Below, piece after piece: positions 35,732 to 49,063 of a stretch of 64,000 nt of DNA; the stretch's first letter is position 1; the number at the start of each line of letters is the position of its first letter. The DNA comes from Deferribacter autotrophicus. Lineage in GTDB: Bacteria; Chrysiogenota; Deferribacteres; Deferribacterales; Deferribacteraceae. Both the position numbers and the translations under genes were made by a program. Where the stretch lies: the NCBI RefSeq assembly GCF_008362905.1, contig NZ_VFJB01000005.1, positions 248,001 through 312,000 of the forward strand. The letters are read 5' to 3'. The notes beneath the pieces are model-generated. The model had not been told where the DNA came from. It made no database searches and saw only the letters and a list, made by a program, of their open reading frames with translations.

Positions 35732-37093
35732 ATGCATAATATTAAAGTAGATATTAATTTTGCTGTAAAATCAAGTTTGAAATCTGGATTAGATAGCATT
35801 GAGATAGATGAATATAAAGATAAGGCAAACATTGGGTACCAGAAGTTATTAAAGCTTGTTGATAAAGGGGATATAGGTTTCCCTAAACTTGTGGATCAGG
35901 CATTAGATAATATTACAGCTTATGCTAAGAAAAAACTTGGAAAATTCAATGATTTGGTTGTGGTTGGTATTGGAGGTTCATCTTTAGGGTTAGAGGCAAT
36001 TGTAAATGCATTGCTACCTCATGGTTATAACAGTTTGACTTTTTCAGAACGTGGTGGTTTTCCTCGTATCTGGATTGCAGATAATGTGGACCCGTATAAG
36101 ATTCAATGGATAATGAAAAACTGTCAGCCATCTGACACTTTAGTTTGTGTTATTTCAAAATCTGGCGGCACAGTTGAGACTGTATCAAATTTCAATATAC
36201 TTTACAAATGGTTATCAGAAGAGGTTGAAAAGCCAAAGGATCATATCATTGTGATTACTGATCCTGAAAAAGGTTTACTTAGAAAATGGAGTGAGGAAAA
36301 TGAAATAGATACCTTTTTTGTACCTAAAAATGTTGGAGGGCGTTTTTCTGTATTTTCACCTGTGGGGCTTGTTCCTGCTTCACTTTTGGGATTAGAAATA
36401 GATAAAATGATAGAAGGTGCTAAGGATTTTATTGCTACTAACCTGCAGCAGGCATTGGTACTGTCTGCTATTTATATTTTTTATATAGAGAAAGGGTATA
36501 AAATTAATGTGTTGATGCCTTATACTTCGAGGCTTTCAAAATTTGCTGACTGGTATTGTCAGCTATGGGCTGAAAGCCTTGGGAAGCGCTATGATAAAGA
36601 CGGTAAAGAGATTTTTTTCGGGACAACACCTTTAAAGTCAGTAGGAGCTATTGACCAGCATTCTCTTTTGCAGCTTTTTAAAGAAGGTCCTGATGATAAG
36701 GTGTTTACGTTCATTGAAGTTTTAAATCATGATGCGGATAAAAAGATTGTATCTGTTATGGATGAAGAGGTAGATTATTTGAAGGGGAAATCTTTAGGTG
36801 AGCTTTTGAATTATGAGCTTTATGCCACTGAGCTTGCACTAAAAAATGCTAATAGACCATCAGTTAAGATTGTTACTGATATCATAGATGAATACAGGCT
36901 TGGTTATTTGATGATGCTTTTTATGTATGTTGTTCCAATTGTTGGGTTGTATTTCAATATAAATCCGTTTGACCAGCCTGGGGTTGAAGAAGGGAAGAAT
37001 TATGCTTATGGATTATTGGGGCTAAGAGGGTTTGAGGATTATATAAAAAAGTTTGAGCAAGGTTATTTAAAGCTTGATGAATACATTATATGA
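35732..37093 (+). CDS. pgi: Glucose-6-phosphate isomerase
   Basis: A 453-residue cytoplasmic enzyme interconverting glucose-6-phosphate and fructose-6-phosphate. SIS-fold motifs are VVGIGGSSLGLEAI and VISKSGGTVETVSNF, with active-site segments near GGRFSVFSPVGLVPA and SVGAIDQHSLLQLF. The length matches the shorter bacterial/archaeal-type PGIs. It follows the GspE-like gene by 23 bases with a GGGGG-rich ribosome site and overlaps tilS by 17 bases. Confidence 0.95.
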   Translation: MHNIKVDINFAVKSSLKSGLDSIEIDEYKDKANIGYQKLLKLVDKGDIGFPKLVDQALDNITAYAKKKLGKFNDLVVVGIGGSSLGLEAIVNALLPHGYNSLTFSERGGFPRIWIADNVDPYKIQWIMKNCQPSDTLVCVISKSGGTVETVSNFNILYKWLSEEVEKPKDHIIVITDPEKGLLRKWSEENEIDTFFVPKNVGGRFSVFSPVGLVPASLLGLEIDKMIEGAKDFIATNLQQALVLSAIYIFYIEKGYKINVLMPYTSRLSKFADWYCQLWAESLGKRYDKDGKEIFFGTTPLKSVGAIDQHSLLQLFKEGPDDKVFTFIEVLNHDADKKIVSVMDEEVDYLKGKSLGELLNYELYATELALKNANRPSVKIVTDIIDEYRLGYLMMLFMYVVPIVGLYFNINPFDQPGVEEGKNYAYGLLGLRGFEDYIKKFEQGYLKLDEYII

Positions 37094-38324
37094 AAAAAAA
37101 CTATTTGAAAGTTGTCAAATTCTTAAAGATAGAAATGTTATAATTGCCCTTTCTGGAGGAAAGGACTCCGTATCACTACTTCATTTTTTTAAGGAAAATC
37201 AATCAGTTATTGGTGTAAATAGTTTTGTTGCCTGTCATATCAACCATCACATTCGTGAAAATAGCGATGCTGATGCTATGTTTTGTAAAAAATTGTGTGA
37301 AGAATGGGGAGTTAAGTTTTATCTTTTTGATATTTATGTATATGATTATGTAAAAAATTACAATATGAGTATTGAAGAAGCTGGGAGAATTTTACGTTAT
37401 GAAAAACTTTATTTTCTTTTAAAAGAATTGAATTATGATTTTATCTTAACAGCTCACCATAAAGATGATTTGATAGAAAATTTTTTTATTAGAGTTTTCA
37501 GGGGGACACCAATTTATAACTTGTCTGGGTTTAACATTGATGAAAAAATATTCAGACCTTTGATAGATATTGAAAGAGAAGAAATTGAATATTATGTAAA
37601 TTTTTTCAAGATTCCTTTTGTGGAGGATATAACAAACAGAGATGAGAGATATCTTAGAAATTGGATAAGAAATAGAATTTTAAAAGAGATTAAAAGCTAC
37701 AACAAAGGTTTTTATAACAATATTGAACGATTGATAAATGAATCTAAAGAATTGAAAAATTATTTGGATAAAAAAGTTAGTTTAGACTATGAAATAACTA
37801 ATTTTAATTTTGTATCCTTTGAATTGGAAAAATTTAACAAGCTTGAAAATTATGAAAAAAGATATTTTTTGATGAATTTACTGCTAAGATATATTAAAGC
37901 AGAAAAAAAATATGTGGACGAGCTAATTAAAATTATTCAGAAAAAAACATCTAAACGTATAAATCTTCCAAATAATTTTCTGTTTGAAAAATCAATCTCC
38001 CGTTGCTATTTGTTTAAAAATGAGTATCTTAAAAGTTTTGAAATTGTTAAAGACTATGGTGAGACTGAGATAGTTGTGAAGCATCTTGGGAAAATTGTTA
38101 CATTTGATAATGACATGATAAATAAGAAATTGATTGTGAGGAACAGAAGAAAAGGGGATAAATTTAAAGGAAAAAAATTAAAGGATATTTTTATTGATAA
38201 AAAAATTGATTTGATTATAAGGGATACGGCAATTTTGGTAGAAGAGAACGGTAATATTATATGGGCTGAGCATATATCAAAAGAAGGCCCAATAAAAATA
38301 AAAAAAATTGGAAGGGGTTTATGA
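37077..38324 (+). CDS. tilS: tRNA(Ile)-lysidine synthase
   Basis: A 415-residue enzyme that converts C34 of the tRNA-Ile CAU anticodon to lysidine, allowing AUA decoding. The PP-loop is SGGKDS (26-31), followed by CHINHHIRENSDAD and TAHHKDDLIENFFIR, and a C-terminal TilS domain with VRNRRKGDKF. AUA codons are frequent in this AT-rich sequence, so it should be essential. The start ATG 37077 lies within pgi, and a TTG three bases earlier is possible. No strong ribosome site is seen, suggesting translational coupling. Confidence 0.95.
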   Translation: MNTLYEKKLFESCQILKDRNVIIALSGGKDSVSLLHFFKENQSVIGVNSFVACHINHHIRENSDADAMFCKKLCEEWGVKFYLFDIYVYDYVKNYNMSIEEAGRILRYEKLYFLLKELNYDFILTAHHKDDLIENFFIRVFRGTPIYNLSGFNIDEKIFRPLIDIEREEIEYYVNFFKIPFVEDITNRDERYLRNWIRNRILKEIKSYNKGFYNNIERLINESKELKNYLDKKVSLDYEITNFNFVSFELEKFNKLENYEKRYFLMNLLLRYIKAEKKYVDELIKIIQKKTSKRINLPNNFLFEKSISRCYLFKNEYLKSFEIVKDYGETEIVVKHLGKIVTFDNDMINKKLIVRNRRKGDKFKGKKLKDIFIDKKIDLIIRDTAILVEENGNIIWAEHISKEGPIKIKKIGRGL

Positions 38325-38854
38325 AAGAGAATTATTATCTTGAACCATTTATAAAAAAAGAAGATATCCAAAAAAAAGTTAAAGAACTTGGAAAAATGAT
38401 TTCTGAAGATTATCGTGGAGAAGAATTATTTCTGGTTGGAGTACTAAAAGGTTCATGGATTTTTATGGCAGATCTTGTGAGGGAAATAGAAGTTCCTCTT
38501 GAAGTAAGTTTCATATCAGTATCAAGCTATGTGGGTGAAACAACTAAAACTAGTGGTGTGGTAAGATTACTTTGTGATATAGACAAACCACTTAGTAATA
38601 AAAATGTTATATTGGTGGAAGATATTGTGGATACAGGACTTACACTAAGTTATTTGAAGAAATTGTTAGAAGTAAGAAAGCCAAAGAGCTTTAAAATATG
38701 TGCATTACTTGATAAGCCTGAGCGTAGAATGGCTGATATTAAAGCAGAATATGTGGGATTTACTATACCAGATGAGTTCGTGGTTGGCTACGGACTTGAT
38801 TACAATGGTTATTTTAGAAATTTACCTGAAATATCAATATTAAGATTTAAGTAG
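38321..38854 (+). CDS. hpt: Hypoxanthine phosphoribosyltransferase
   Basis: A 177-residue purine-salvage enzyme that makes IMP or GMP from hypoxanthine or guanine and PRPP. The PRPP-binding loop is VILVEDIVDTGLTLSYL, and the family motifs LVGVLKGSWIFMADL and SSYVGETTKTSG are present. The order tilS-hpt-ftsH is a widespread bacterial arrangement and supports all three calls. Its ATG overlaps the tilS stop by four bases. Confidence 0.96.
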   Translation: MKENYYLEPFIKKEDIQKKVKELGKMISEDYRGEELFLVGVLKGSWIFMADLVREIEVPLEVSFISVSSYVGETTKTSGVVRLLCDIDKPLSNKNVILVEDIVDTGLTLSYLKKLLEVRKPKSFKICALLDKPERRMADIKAEYVGFTIPDEFVVGYGLDYNGYFRNLPEISILRFK

Positions 38855-38863
38855 GAGAGGTAG

Positions 38864-40687
38864 ATGAAAAACAATTTTTATAAAAACATGATGCTATGGA
38901 TGGTTATTGCTTTAATGATGGTCATAATGTTTAATTTTTTTAATTCTACTCAGGGGATTAGAAAGAAAATTTCTTATTCTGAATTTGTAGATAATGTGCA
39001 GGCTGATAAGGTCAAGGTGGTAATTATCAAGCAGAATCATATTTCTGGAGAATATTTAGATGGAACACAATTTGAAACTTATTATCCACCTGATGATGAA
39101 CTGATAAAAATTTTAAGAGAGCACAAGGTACAGATTTATGCCAAACCACCGGATCAAAATCCATGGTATGTTCAGGTGTTAATTTCTTGGCTTCCAATGA
39201 TAATTTTAATAGCAATATGGATATTCTTTATGCGCCAGATGCAAGGAGCTGGAGGGAAAGCTTTTACCTTTGGAAAAAGCCGTGCAAAGCTGCTAACACA
39301 GGATCAGCAAAGGGTTACCTTTAATGATGTGGCGGGAGTAGAGGAGGCAAAGGAAGAGTTACAGGAGATAATTGAGTTCTTGAAGGATCCTCACAAATTT
39401 CAGCGTCTTGGTGGGAAAATTCCTAAAGGGGTTCTTCTGGTGGGGCCTCCTGGAACAGGTAAGACTTTATTGGCAAAAGCAGTAGCTGGTGAAGCTGGGG
39501 TTCCATTTTTTAGTATTTCTGGTTCTGACTTTGTCGAGATGTTTGTAGGAGTTGGGGCTGCAAGAGTAAGAGATCTTTTTGAGCAAGGGAAAAAGAATGC
39601 TCCATGTATAATTTTTATTGATGAAATAGATGCAGTTGGTAGACATAGAGGAGCTGGTTTAGGTGGTGGTCATGATGAGAGAGAACAAACGTTAAACCAG
39701 TTGTTAGTAGAGATGGATGGCTTTGAGTCAAATGAAGGGGTTATACTTATAGCAGCTACCAATAGACCAGATGTTTTAGATCCAGCTCTGTTAAGGCCAG
39801 GCCGTTTTGATAGACAGGTAGTTGTACCAAGACCGGATGTGAAGGGAAGATTGGAAATTTTGAGAGTGCACACAAAAAAGGTTCCTCTTGGTGATGATGT
39901 AAAGTTAGAAATTATAGCAAAGGGGACACCTGGATTTGCCGGTGCTGATCTTGCAAACCTTGTAAATGAGGCTGCATTAATTGCTGCAAGGAAAAACAAA
40001 GAAAAGGTTGAAATGGATGATTTTGAAGAGGCAAAAGACAAGATTACAATGGGTAAAGAGCGTAAGAGTATGACTATAAGTGAAGAGGAGAAAAAAGTTA
40101 CTGCATATCACGAAGCTGGACATGCAATTGTAGCAAAATTCACTCCTGGTAGTGACCCTGTTCATAAAGTGAGTATTATACCAAGAGGGATGGCTCTTGG
40201 TGTGACTCAACAGTTACCTCAGGATGATAAACACATGTATTCCAAGGAATACTTAGAAGGGACAATAAGTGTGCTTATGGGTGGTAGAGCTGCCGAAGAG
40301 ATTGTTTATAATAGATATACTACAGGTGCTGGAAATGATATAGAAAGAGCTACGGAGATTGCAAGAAAAATGGTTTGTATTTGGGGAATGAGTGAGAAAT
40401 TAGGTCCTTTAGCTTTGGGAAAAAAGGATGAGGCTATCTTCCTTGGAAAAGAGATTGCCACTCATAGGGATTTTAGTGAAAAAACGGCTATTATGATTGA
40501 TGAAGAGATAAAATCTATTGTTATGAATAATTATAAAAGAGCATTGCAGATTTTAAAGGATAATATTGAGGTTCTTCATGAAACTGCAAACTTGTTATTA
40601 GAGAAGGAGACCATAGAAGGTAAAGAAATTGATGAGATAATAAAAAGAGTAAAGGGTGAAAGTGAAGAAGAAGTTCAAACTGTATAG
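38864..40687 (+). CDS. ftsH: ATP-dependent zinc metalloprotease FtsH
   Basis: A 607-residue inner-membrane AAA+ protease that degrades damaged membrane proteins and regulatory proteins. Two membrane segments (about 8-26 and 105-125) flank a periplasmic domain. The AAA+ module has GPPGTGKT (194-201), [11 protein letters not shown] and the arginine-finger region RPGRFDRQ. The protease domain has HEAGH (416-420). GGAG precedes the start. Its last 32 bases overlap the folP frame. Confidence 0.97.
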   Translation: MKNNFYKNMMLWMVIALMMVIMFNFFNSTQGIRKKISYSEFVDNVQADKVKVVIIKQNHISGEYLDGTQFETYYPPDDELIKILREHKVQIYAKPPDQNPWYVQVLISWLPMIILIAIWIFFMRQMQGAGGKAFTFGKSRAKLLTQDQQRVTFNDVAGVEEAKEELQEIIEFLKDPHKFQRLGGKIPKGVLLVGPPGTGKTLLAKAVAGEAGVPFFSISGSDFVEMFVGVGAARVRDLFEQGKKNAPCIIFIDEIDAVGRHRGAGLGGGHDEREQTLNQLLVEMDGFESNEGVILIAATNRPDVLDPALLRPGRFDRQVVVPRPDVKGRLEILRVHTKKVPLGDDVKLEIIAKGTPGFAGADLANLVNEAALIAARKNKEKVEMDDFEEAKDKITMGKERKSMTISEEEKKVTAYHEAGHAIVAKFTPGSDPVHKVSIIPRGMALGVTQQLPQDDKHMYSKEYLEGTISVLMGGRAAEEIVYNRYTTGAGNDIERATEIARKMVCIWGMSEKLGPLALGKKDEAIFLGKEIATHRDFSEKTAIMIDEEIKSIVMNNYKRALQILKDNIEVLHETANLLLEKETIEGKEIDEIIKRVKGESEEEVQTV

Positions 40688-41864
40688 AATTGAAAACGAT
40701 AAAAATAGGTTGTTGTTTGAATTATCAAAAATTGGTGTAGATAATTATGCACTGTACATGTATGAGAAGGGGATAGATTTTTGTATTAAAATAAAAGATC
40801 TATCTCCTGGTCAGGCAAATATTATAAAGCAGGATGCTTTATCAGTAGGGGCTGATGCTGCAGTTTGCAAAGGCACTGTAAGTTGTAAAGTGGATAAAAC
40901 CGATGTTTTAATATTATCCAACAAGAACAGTTTGAAAAAGTTAATAAGTAAGTTAAAAAAACAGCCTCTTGCGCTAAAAGACCTTGCCGGATGTCTTCGA
41001 GAAGAAATTGTAAGAAAAGACAAAGATTTTTTGAAACTTAGAGACAGAGATTTAAAACTCGATAAACCGGTTGTTATGGGGATATTAAATGTAACGCCTG
41101 ATTCTTTCAGTGATGGCGGCAAGTATGTGAGAGAAAAAGAAATTATAGAACGCCTAAATTATTTTAATAAGCATAATGTACCTATTGTTGATATTGGCGG
41201 TGAATCTACAAGACCTGGTTCTGATCCGGTGGATGCTGAAGAAGAATTTAAAAGAATTGAGTTTGCAGTTAAAGAAGCATTAAATATGGGGTTTATTGTA
41301 TCTATTGATACATATAAATCCCTTGTGGCGCAAAAATGCCTTGAGATGGGTGCACATCTCATTAATGATATAAGTGGATTTAGGTTTGATCCAGATATGC
41401 CAAGGGTTTGTGCTGATTATAAATCTGCGGTTTGCCTTATGCACATAAAAGGTACGCCTAAAGATATGCAGAAAAATCCTACTTATGAAAATATTCTTGA
41501 AGAAATAAAGTGTTATCTGGAAGAGTCCATTGAGTTGGCATTGAACGCTGGGATTGAAGATGAAAGTATAATTATAGATCCTGGGTTTGGCTTTGGTAAG
41601 ACTCTGGTGGATAACTATATAATTTTAAAATATTTAAAAGAGTTTAAAGATTTAGGTTATCCCTTATTGGTTGGTGTTTCAAGAAAATCAATGATTGGAA
41701 ATGTTTTGGATAAAGGTGTTGATGAGAGATTGGTTGGTACTAAGGTAATTGAGACCATTGCAGCTATTAATGGTGCTGATATTATCAGGACTCACGATGT
41801 GGCTGAGCTAAATGATGTTATAAAGCTTTGTGATTTTTACAATAAGGTAGAATTAAATGCTTGA
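40656..41864 (+). CDS. folP: Dihydropteroate synthase with N-terminal extension
   Basis: A protein of about 402 residues whose C-terminal 270 form a dihydropteroate synthase barrel, joining p-aminobenzoate to the pterin pyrophosphate in folate synthesis. Motifs are [26 protein letters not shown], and GVSRKSMIG near the end. About 135 residues precede the barrel, an extension seen in some bacterial FolP proteins and of unclear role. The start is uncertain: GTG 40656 or GTG 40662, both inside ftsH. Confidence 0.92.
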   Translation: MKVKKKFKLYRIENDKNRLLFELSKIGVDNYALYMYEKGIDFCIKIKDLSPGQANIIKQDALSVGADAAVCKGTVSCKVDKTDVLILSNKNSLKKLISKLKKQPLALKDLAGCLREEIVRKDKDFLKLRDRDLKLDKPVVMGILNVTPDSFSDGGKYVREKEIIERLNYFNKHNVPIVDIGGESTRPGSDPVDAEEEFKRIEFAVKEALNMGFIVSIDTYKSLVAQKCLEMGAHLINDISGFRFDPDMPRVCADYKSAVCLMHIKGTPKDMQKNPTYENILEEIKCYLEESIELALNAGIEDESIIIDPGFGFGKTLVDNYIILKYLKEFKDLGYPLLVGVSRKSMIGNVLDKGVDERLVGTKVIETIAAINGADIIRTHDVAELNDVIKLCDFYNKVELNA

Positions 41865-42624
41865 AATAATTAAAGATTTCTCTTTTATTGATTTGATTGA
41901 TATTACGATTATCAGTTTTGTAATTTATCGCCTTCTTTTATTAATCAAAGGGACTAGAGCCTTTTATATGTTTTTTGGGATTGTATTTCTTGTAGTATTC
42001 TCATTTGTTGCAAGGTATTTTGGATTAAAGACTACAAGTTGGATGCTCAGCAATTTTTCTGGTTATTTATTTTTGACTATCATTATACTTTTTCAGCCTG
42101 AAATAAGGAGAGCACTTGCAGCTATAGGTGAGACGGGTGTTTTTGGAAATTTTGTTGAGAGAAGAGCAGCAGTAATCGATGAAATTGTAAAAGCATGTAC
42201 GATACTAGCTAACAGGCAGATCGGTGCATTAATTGTTATTGAACGAAAAACAGATTTGACACATTATGTACAAACGTTACAAAAAATAGACTCCATTGTA
42301 TCAAAAGAGCTTTTGTTAAGTATTTTTATTCCTTATTCACCTTTGCATGATGGTGCAGTGATTATCAAAGAAGATAGAATGATGTATGCAGGGGCAATTT
42401 TACCATTATCAAAAAGAGAAGATTTAGATAAATCTTTTGGAACAAGACATAGAGCAGCAATTGGAATAACTGAAGAAACAGATGCTGTAAGTGTTGTGGT
42501 AAGTGAAGAAAGAGGGACAATTGCTGTAGCTGCAAACGGACGCATTTCCACAGAGCTTGATGCAGAGATGCTGAAAAATACTTTAAAGACATTGCTTGGA
42601 ATGGAAAGTAAAAATGTTTCTTAA
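41857..42624 (+). CDS. cdaA: Diadenylate cyclase CdaA
   Basis: A 255-residue membrane enzyme that makes c-di-AMP from two ATP. Three N-terminal membrane segments (about 10-80) precede a DAC domain with the catalytic DGA motif in PLHDGAVII and the RHR motif in FGTRHRAAIG. It overlaps folP by eight bases and the YbbR gene by 11 bases. The cdaA-ybbR-glmM order is the well-known arrangement linking c-di-AMP with cell-wall precursor synthesis. Confidence 0.96.
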   Translation: MLEIIKDFSFIDLIDITIISFVIYRLLLLIKGTRAFYMFFGIVFLVVFSFVARYFGLKTTSWMLSNFSGYLFLTIIILFQPEIRRALAAIGETGVFGNFVERRAAVIDEIVKACTILANRQIGALIVIERKTDLTHYVQTLQKIDSIVSKELLLSIFIPYSPLHDGAVIIKEDRMMYAGAILPLSKREDLDKSFGTRHRAAIGITEETDAVSVVVSEERGTIAVAANGRISTELDAEMLKNTLKTLLGMESKNVS

Positions 42625-43513
42625 AAATATAGAACTAAAAATCATTAGTGTTTTGCTTGCATTATTTTTGTGGTTTATTGTAGTTACCTCCGATTATCAG
42701 GAATCCACTTTTGATGTGCCTATTGTATTGGATAATCTGAATAAGGGTTTGATAGCTGTTTATGACACCAACATCATCAGAGTTACTTTAAAAGGACCAA
42801 ATTATCTTTTAAAAACCATTTCTTTTAATGATGTTAAAATTAAAATAGATGCTACTGTTTTAAGTTATGGAAAGAACAGATATGCTATTTCTTTTAATGA
42901 TGTTTACACCCCTAAAGGTGTTGAGGTTGTAAAAATTGAACCGAAATTTATTACAATCACTATAGATAAGATGATTGAAAAAAAGGTAAAAGTTGTTCCT
43001 GTTTTCATTGGTTCGCCAAAGGTAGGTTTTAAGATAAAAAAGGTAAAAATGACCCCTGAAATAGTTGTGGTAAAAGGGGCTAAGAAAAGTATTAATGATA
43101 TTCAAACAATTGAGACATTACCGATTGATATTACAAACAAGTATAGAGATTTAACTTACAATATATCGGTGAAGAAAGAAGCTGGAATGATGAAGATAAC
43201 ACCTTCTTATGTTGAGGTGTATATAGAGTTTACCGAGGATATTGTTACTAGAACTGTAGAGTTGCCAATTATGGTAATAAATAAAAGAAATTACAAAGTA
43301 AAACTTTTGAATGAAAAGGTTAAGGTTAAGTTGAAGGGACGTAAAGATATTATTACTGATGAAAAAATTCAAGATGCAGTTAAAATTTTTGTTGATGTGT
43401 CTGAAATATTAGAACCTGGTAGATACTTAAAAGAAGTTCAATACAATGATGGAAAGAAAATTGAGGTATTAAAGATTACTCCTGATAAAGTAAGAATAGA
43501 GGTGATGAAGTGA
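42614..43513 (+). CDS. YbbR-domain protein (CdaR-like)
   Basis: A 299-residue protein with an N-terminal membrane anchor (about 8-25, the conserved LKIISVLLALFLWFIV) and several YbbR repeats outside the membrane (about 28-299). In firmicutes the CdaR protein modulates the cyclase CdaA, and the position here suggests the same. ATG 42614 lies inside cdaA; a TTG at 42596 would add six residues, but the anchor begins as expected with the ATG. Confidence 0.9.
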   Translation: MFLKNIELKIISVLLALFLWFIVVTSDYQESTFDVPIVLDNLNKGLIAVYDTNIIRVTLKGPNYLLKTISFNDVKIKIDATVLSYGKNRYAISFNDVYTPKGVEVVKIEPKFITITIDKMIEKKVKVVPVFIGSPKVGFKIKKVKMTPEIVVVKGAKKSINDIQTIETLPIDITNKYRDLTYNISVKKEAGMMKITPSYVEVYIEFTEDIVTRTVELPIMVINKRNYKVKLLNEKVKVKLKGRKDIITDEKIQDAVKIFVDVSEILEPGRYLKEVQYNDGKKIEVLKITPDKVRIEVMK

Positions 43514-44868
43514 GGAAATATTTTGGCACCGATGGAATAAGAGGTAGAGCAAATGTATTTCCTATGGTCTCAGATTTTGCATTAAAATTAGGTAAAGCTA
43601 TAGCCACTATTTATAAAAATGGTAGAAAAAGGCATAAAATAGTAATAGGTAAGGATACAAGAATATCTGGTTATATGTTTGAAAATGCCATTGTATCAGG
43701 CATTTGTTCAGTAGGTGTTGATGCGATACTTCTTGGTGTTTTACCAACTCCTGCAATTGCTTTTATTACAAAGAGCTTAAGAGCAGATGCCGGAGTTGTA
43801 ATATCTGCTTCTCACAACCCTTATTATGATAATGGAATAAAATTTTTTGATCCAAATGGTTTTAAATTGAGTGATGAAGTGGAAGAGGAGATTGAAAGGT
43901 TAATAGAGGAAGATGAATTTGATATCTCACCAACAAATATTGGTAAAGCATACAGGATTGAGACTGCCATTGGAAGATATGTGGAGTATGCAAAAGCTAC
44001 TTTCGATAAGGATATTGATTTGAAAGGATTAAAAATAGTGCTTGATTGTGCAAACGGAGCTACTTACAAAGTGGCGCCTATGGCAATATCAGAGCTTGGG
44101 GCAGAGGTGATTGTAATTAATGATAATCCTAATGGTTTTAATATAAATGATGGATGTGGTGCCGTTAATCCTGAAACACTTTCTGGTGAGGTTATAAAAA
44201 ATAACGCTGATGTTGGGATAAGTTTTGATGGGGATGGTGACAGGGTTATTTTTGTGGATGAAAAAGGTGAAATTGTGGATGGTGATTTTATAATGGGTAT
44301 TTGTGCTGATTATATGAATGAATTGGGATTATTAAATTACTCCACTGTAGTTGCTACGGTAATGAGTAATTTAGGTTTTGAAAATTCATTGAAAAGTAGA
44401 GGGATATCATTAGTGCGAAGTCAGGTGGGTGATAGATATGTTCTTGAAGAAATGTTAAAAGGTAAATATAACCTTGGTGGTGAGCAGTCCGGACATATTA
44501 TATTTAGCGATTTCAACACAACAGGTGATGGTTTAATCAGTGCTCTTCAATTACTCAAGGTTATGGTAAGAAGGAATAAGCCGTTAAGTGAAATTAAGAA
44601 ATTTATTGAAGTATACCCTCAAAAACTTAAAAATGTACCTGTAGATGAAAAAATTCCTCTGGAGAAACTTGACGGTCTAACTGCATTAATTAATGAACTT
44701 GAAGAAGAGCTAAAAGAGGATGGGCGTATCCTTGTGAGATATTCTGGAACAGAAAATAAACTTAGAATAATGGTAGAAGCTACAGATGAAGCAGTTATAG
44801 ATAAATATATTGAAATGATTTCAGAAAAAGCAATTGAAGAAATAAGAAACAAGAGAGGTAATTTATGA
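43510..44868 (+). CDS. glmM: Phosphoglucosamine mutase
   Basis: A 452-residue phosphohexomutase that makes glucosamine-1-phosphate for peptidoglycan and LPS precursors. It has the N-terminal FGTDGIRG, the phosphoserine loop [10 protein letters not shown], the metal loop DGDGDR and the substrate loop GGEQSGH, plus [12 protein letters not shown] near the end. The start is GTG 43510, with GAGGTG upstream, overlapping the ybbR stop. It follows cdaA and ybbR, as is typical. Confidence 0.97.
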   Translation: MRKYFGTDGIRGRANVFPMVSDFALKLGKAIATIYKNGRKRHKIVIGKDTRISGYMFENAIVSGICSVGVDAILLGVLPTPAIAFITKSLRADAGVVISASHNPYYDNGIKFFDPNGFKLSDEVEEEIERLIEEDEFDISPTNIGKAYRIETAIGRYVEYAKATFDKDIDLKGLKIVLDCANGATYKVAPMAISELGAEVIVINDNPNGFNINDGCGAVNPETLSGEVIKNNADVGISFDGDGDRVIFVDEKGEIVDGDFIMGICADYMNELGLLNYSTVVATVMSNLGFENSLKSRGISLVRSQVGDRYVLEEMLKGKYNLGGEQSGHIIFSDFNTTGDGLISALQLLKVMVRRNKPLSEIKKFIEVYPQKLKNVPVDEKIPLEKLDGLTALINELEEELKEDGRILVRYSGTENKLRIMVEATDEAVIDKYIEMISEKAIEEIRNKRGNL

Positions 44869-45593
44869 TTAAGCTTGGTGTAAATGTTGACCATGTTGCT
44901 ACCGTTAGACAAGCAAGATTGTCAAATGAACCAGACCCTGTTAGAGCAGCTGTTCTGGCAGAACTTGGTGGTGCTGACGGTATTACTGTTCATTTAAGAG
45001 AAGATAGACGTCATATACAGGAAAGAGATTTGAGACTGTTAAGAGAGATTGTAAAGACAAGACTAAATCTTGAAATGGCTTGCAATGAAGAAATTCTCAA
45101 GATTGCCCTTGATGTAAAACCGGATATGTGTACTCTTGTTCCAGAAAAAAGAGAGGAGTTAACCACCGAGGGTGGGCTGGATGTAATTTCTCATTTTGAT
45201 GTGGTAAAAGAATGTGTGGAAAAATTAAATGAGGCAGGAATTGAGGTATCTATTTTTATAGATCCTGATGAATCTCAGTTGGAAAAGGCTATATACACTG
45301 GTGCCAAATATGTGGAGCTGCATACAGGTAGATATGCTGATGCTAAAGGAGATGATAGGATAAAGGAATTAAAAAGATTGAAATTGGCTGCAAAAGTTGC
45401 TAATAATCTCGGTTTTGTGGTTAATGCTGGCCATGGTTTGGATTATATGAATATAATAGACGTAATTAAAATACCTCATATATATGAGGTAAATATAGGA
45501 CATTCCATTGTAGCAAGATCAATTTATGTGGGTATGGAAGAGGCTGTTAGAGAAATGAAAGAGATTATTTGCAAGCATTCTGTGGAATGTTAG
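44865..45593 (+). CDS. pdxJ: Pyridoxine 5'-phosphate synthase
   Basis: A 242-residue TIM-barrel enzyme of the DXP-dependent vitamin B6 pathway, forming pyridoxine phosphate from aminoacetone phosphate and deoxyxylulose phosphate. Signatures are [40 protein letters not shown] and NAGHGLDY. The ATG overlaps the glmM stop by four bases. The adjacent acpS follows the common pdxJ-acpS pairing. Confidence 0.97.
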   Translation: MIKLGVNVDHVATVRQARLSNEPDPVRAAVLAELGGADGITVHLREDRRHIQERDLRLLREIVKTRLNLEMACNEEILKIALDVKPDMCTLVPEKREELTTEGGLDVISHFDVVKECVEKLNEAGIEVSIFIDPDESQLEKAIYTGAKYVELHTGRYADAKGDDRIKELKRLKLAAKVANNLGFVVNAGHGLDYMNIIDVIKIPHIYEVNIGHSIVARSIYVGMEEAVREMKEIICKHSVEC

Positions 45594-45596
45594 TTT

Positions 45597-45938
45597 ATGC
45601 TTGGGTGTGATTTAGTAGAGATTGATAGGGTAAGGAAGCTTTACGAAAAGTTTGGTGAGAAGGTTGTAAAAAAAATTTTAACTGATAATGAGATAAAACT
45701 TTTTAATCAATTTAATAAAAATAGAAAAATTGAGTTTCTTGCAGGTAGATTTGCTGCAAAAGAATCAGTTATTAAATCACTCAATAAGCAGATAGTGTCG
45801 TTTAGAGATATAGAGATATTAAGAAGTGATACAGGAAAACCTGTTGTTAAAGTAAGGGATAAAGTTTTAGACAATCTGGAGTTGTCAATTTCACATACAA
45901 AAAATTATGCTATGGCTATAAGTTTATTAAAAGAATAA
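45597..45938 (+). CDS. acpS: Holo-ACP synthase
   Basis: A 113-residue enzyme that transfers phosphopantetheine from CoA to acyl carrier protein. The family motifs GCDLVEIDRV at the start and FLAGRFAAKESVIKSL in the middle carry the magnesium ligands. It starts three bases after pdxJ. The ribosome site is weak, which suggests translational coupling. Confidence 0.95.
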   Translation: MLGCDLVEIDRVRKLYEKFGEKVVKKILTDNEIKLFNQFNKNRKIEFLAGRFAAKESVIKSLNKQIVSFRDIEILRSDTGKPVVKVRDKVLDNLELSISHTKNYAMAISLLKE

Positions 45939-45949
45939 AAGGAGCATGT

Positions 45950-48290
<2,341 letters not shown>

Positions 48291-48292
48291 AA

Positions 48293-49063
48293 ATGATTAT
48301 AATTGCAGGCCCATGCGTTTATGAAAATGAGGATGTTGCTTTTAAGACTTGTGATTTTTTGATGAATTTATGTGATAAGTATGGTTTTGATTATTTCTAT
48401 AAAACATCTTATGACAAAGCAAACAGGAGTTCTGTGCATTCATACAGGGGACCAGGTATTGAAGAAGGTATAAGGTTTTTTGAAAGGCTAAAAAAAGAGT
48501 ACGGTGTTAAGATTTTAACCGATTTTCATTCTGAAAGAGAAGCTGAAATTATAAAAGATTATGTGGATATACTACAGGTACCAGCCTTTCTTTGTAGACA
48601 AACTGATATTCTAAAAGCAGCAGCAAAAACCGGGAAAGTAGTTAATGTGAAAAAAGGGCAGTTTATGGCACCATGGGATATGAAAAATGTTGTAGAGAAA
48701 TTGAAGTTTTTTGGTGCTAAAGATATTATGTTGACAGAGCGGGGTTACAGTTTTGGATATAATAATTTAGTGGTGGATTTTAGAAGTTTTCCAATTATGA
48801 AAGAATTTTGTGATACTGTAATATTTGATGTTACCCATTCTGTACAGTTGCCCGGTGGTAGAGGGGATGCTTCGGGTGGAGAAAGGAGATTTGCACCATA
48901 TTTGGCAAGAAGTGCAGTGGCCTGTGGTGTGGATGGTTTGTTTATGGAAATTCATCCTAATCCTGACATCGCTCTTTGCGATGGAGCTAATATGTTAAAT
49001 TTTGATATGGCAGAAAAACTTTTTGATGAGATTAAAAGAATTAGGGATGCTTTATGGATGTAA
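48293..49063 (+). CDS. kdsA: Kdo-8-phosphate synthase
   Basis: A 256-residue aldolase-type barrel enzyme that condenses PEP with arabinose-5-phosphate. Motifs are IAGPCVYE, YKTSYDKANRSS, and DVTHSVQLPGG. ATG 48293 is preferred to TTG 48287, since GAGAG lies about eight bases upstream. The residue after YKTSYDKA is Asn, as in metal-independent forms. It overlaps kdsD by ten bases. Confidence 0.95.
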   Translation: MIIIAGPCVYENEDVAFKTCDFLMNLCDKYGFDYFYKTSYDKANRSSVHSYRGPGIEEGIRFFERLKKEYGVKILTDFHSEREAEIIKDYVDILQVPAFLCRQTDILKAAAKTGKVVNVKKGQFMAPWDMKNVVEKLKFFGAKDIMLTERGYSFGYNNLVVDFRSFPIMKEFCDTVIFDVTHSVQLPGGRGDASGGERRFAPYLARSAVACGVDGLFMEIHPNPDIALCDGANMLNFDMAEKLFDEIKRIRDALWM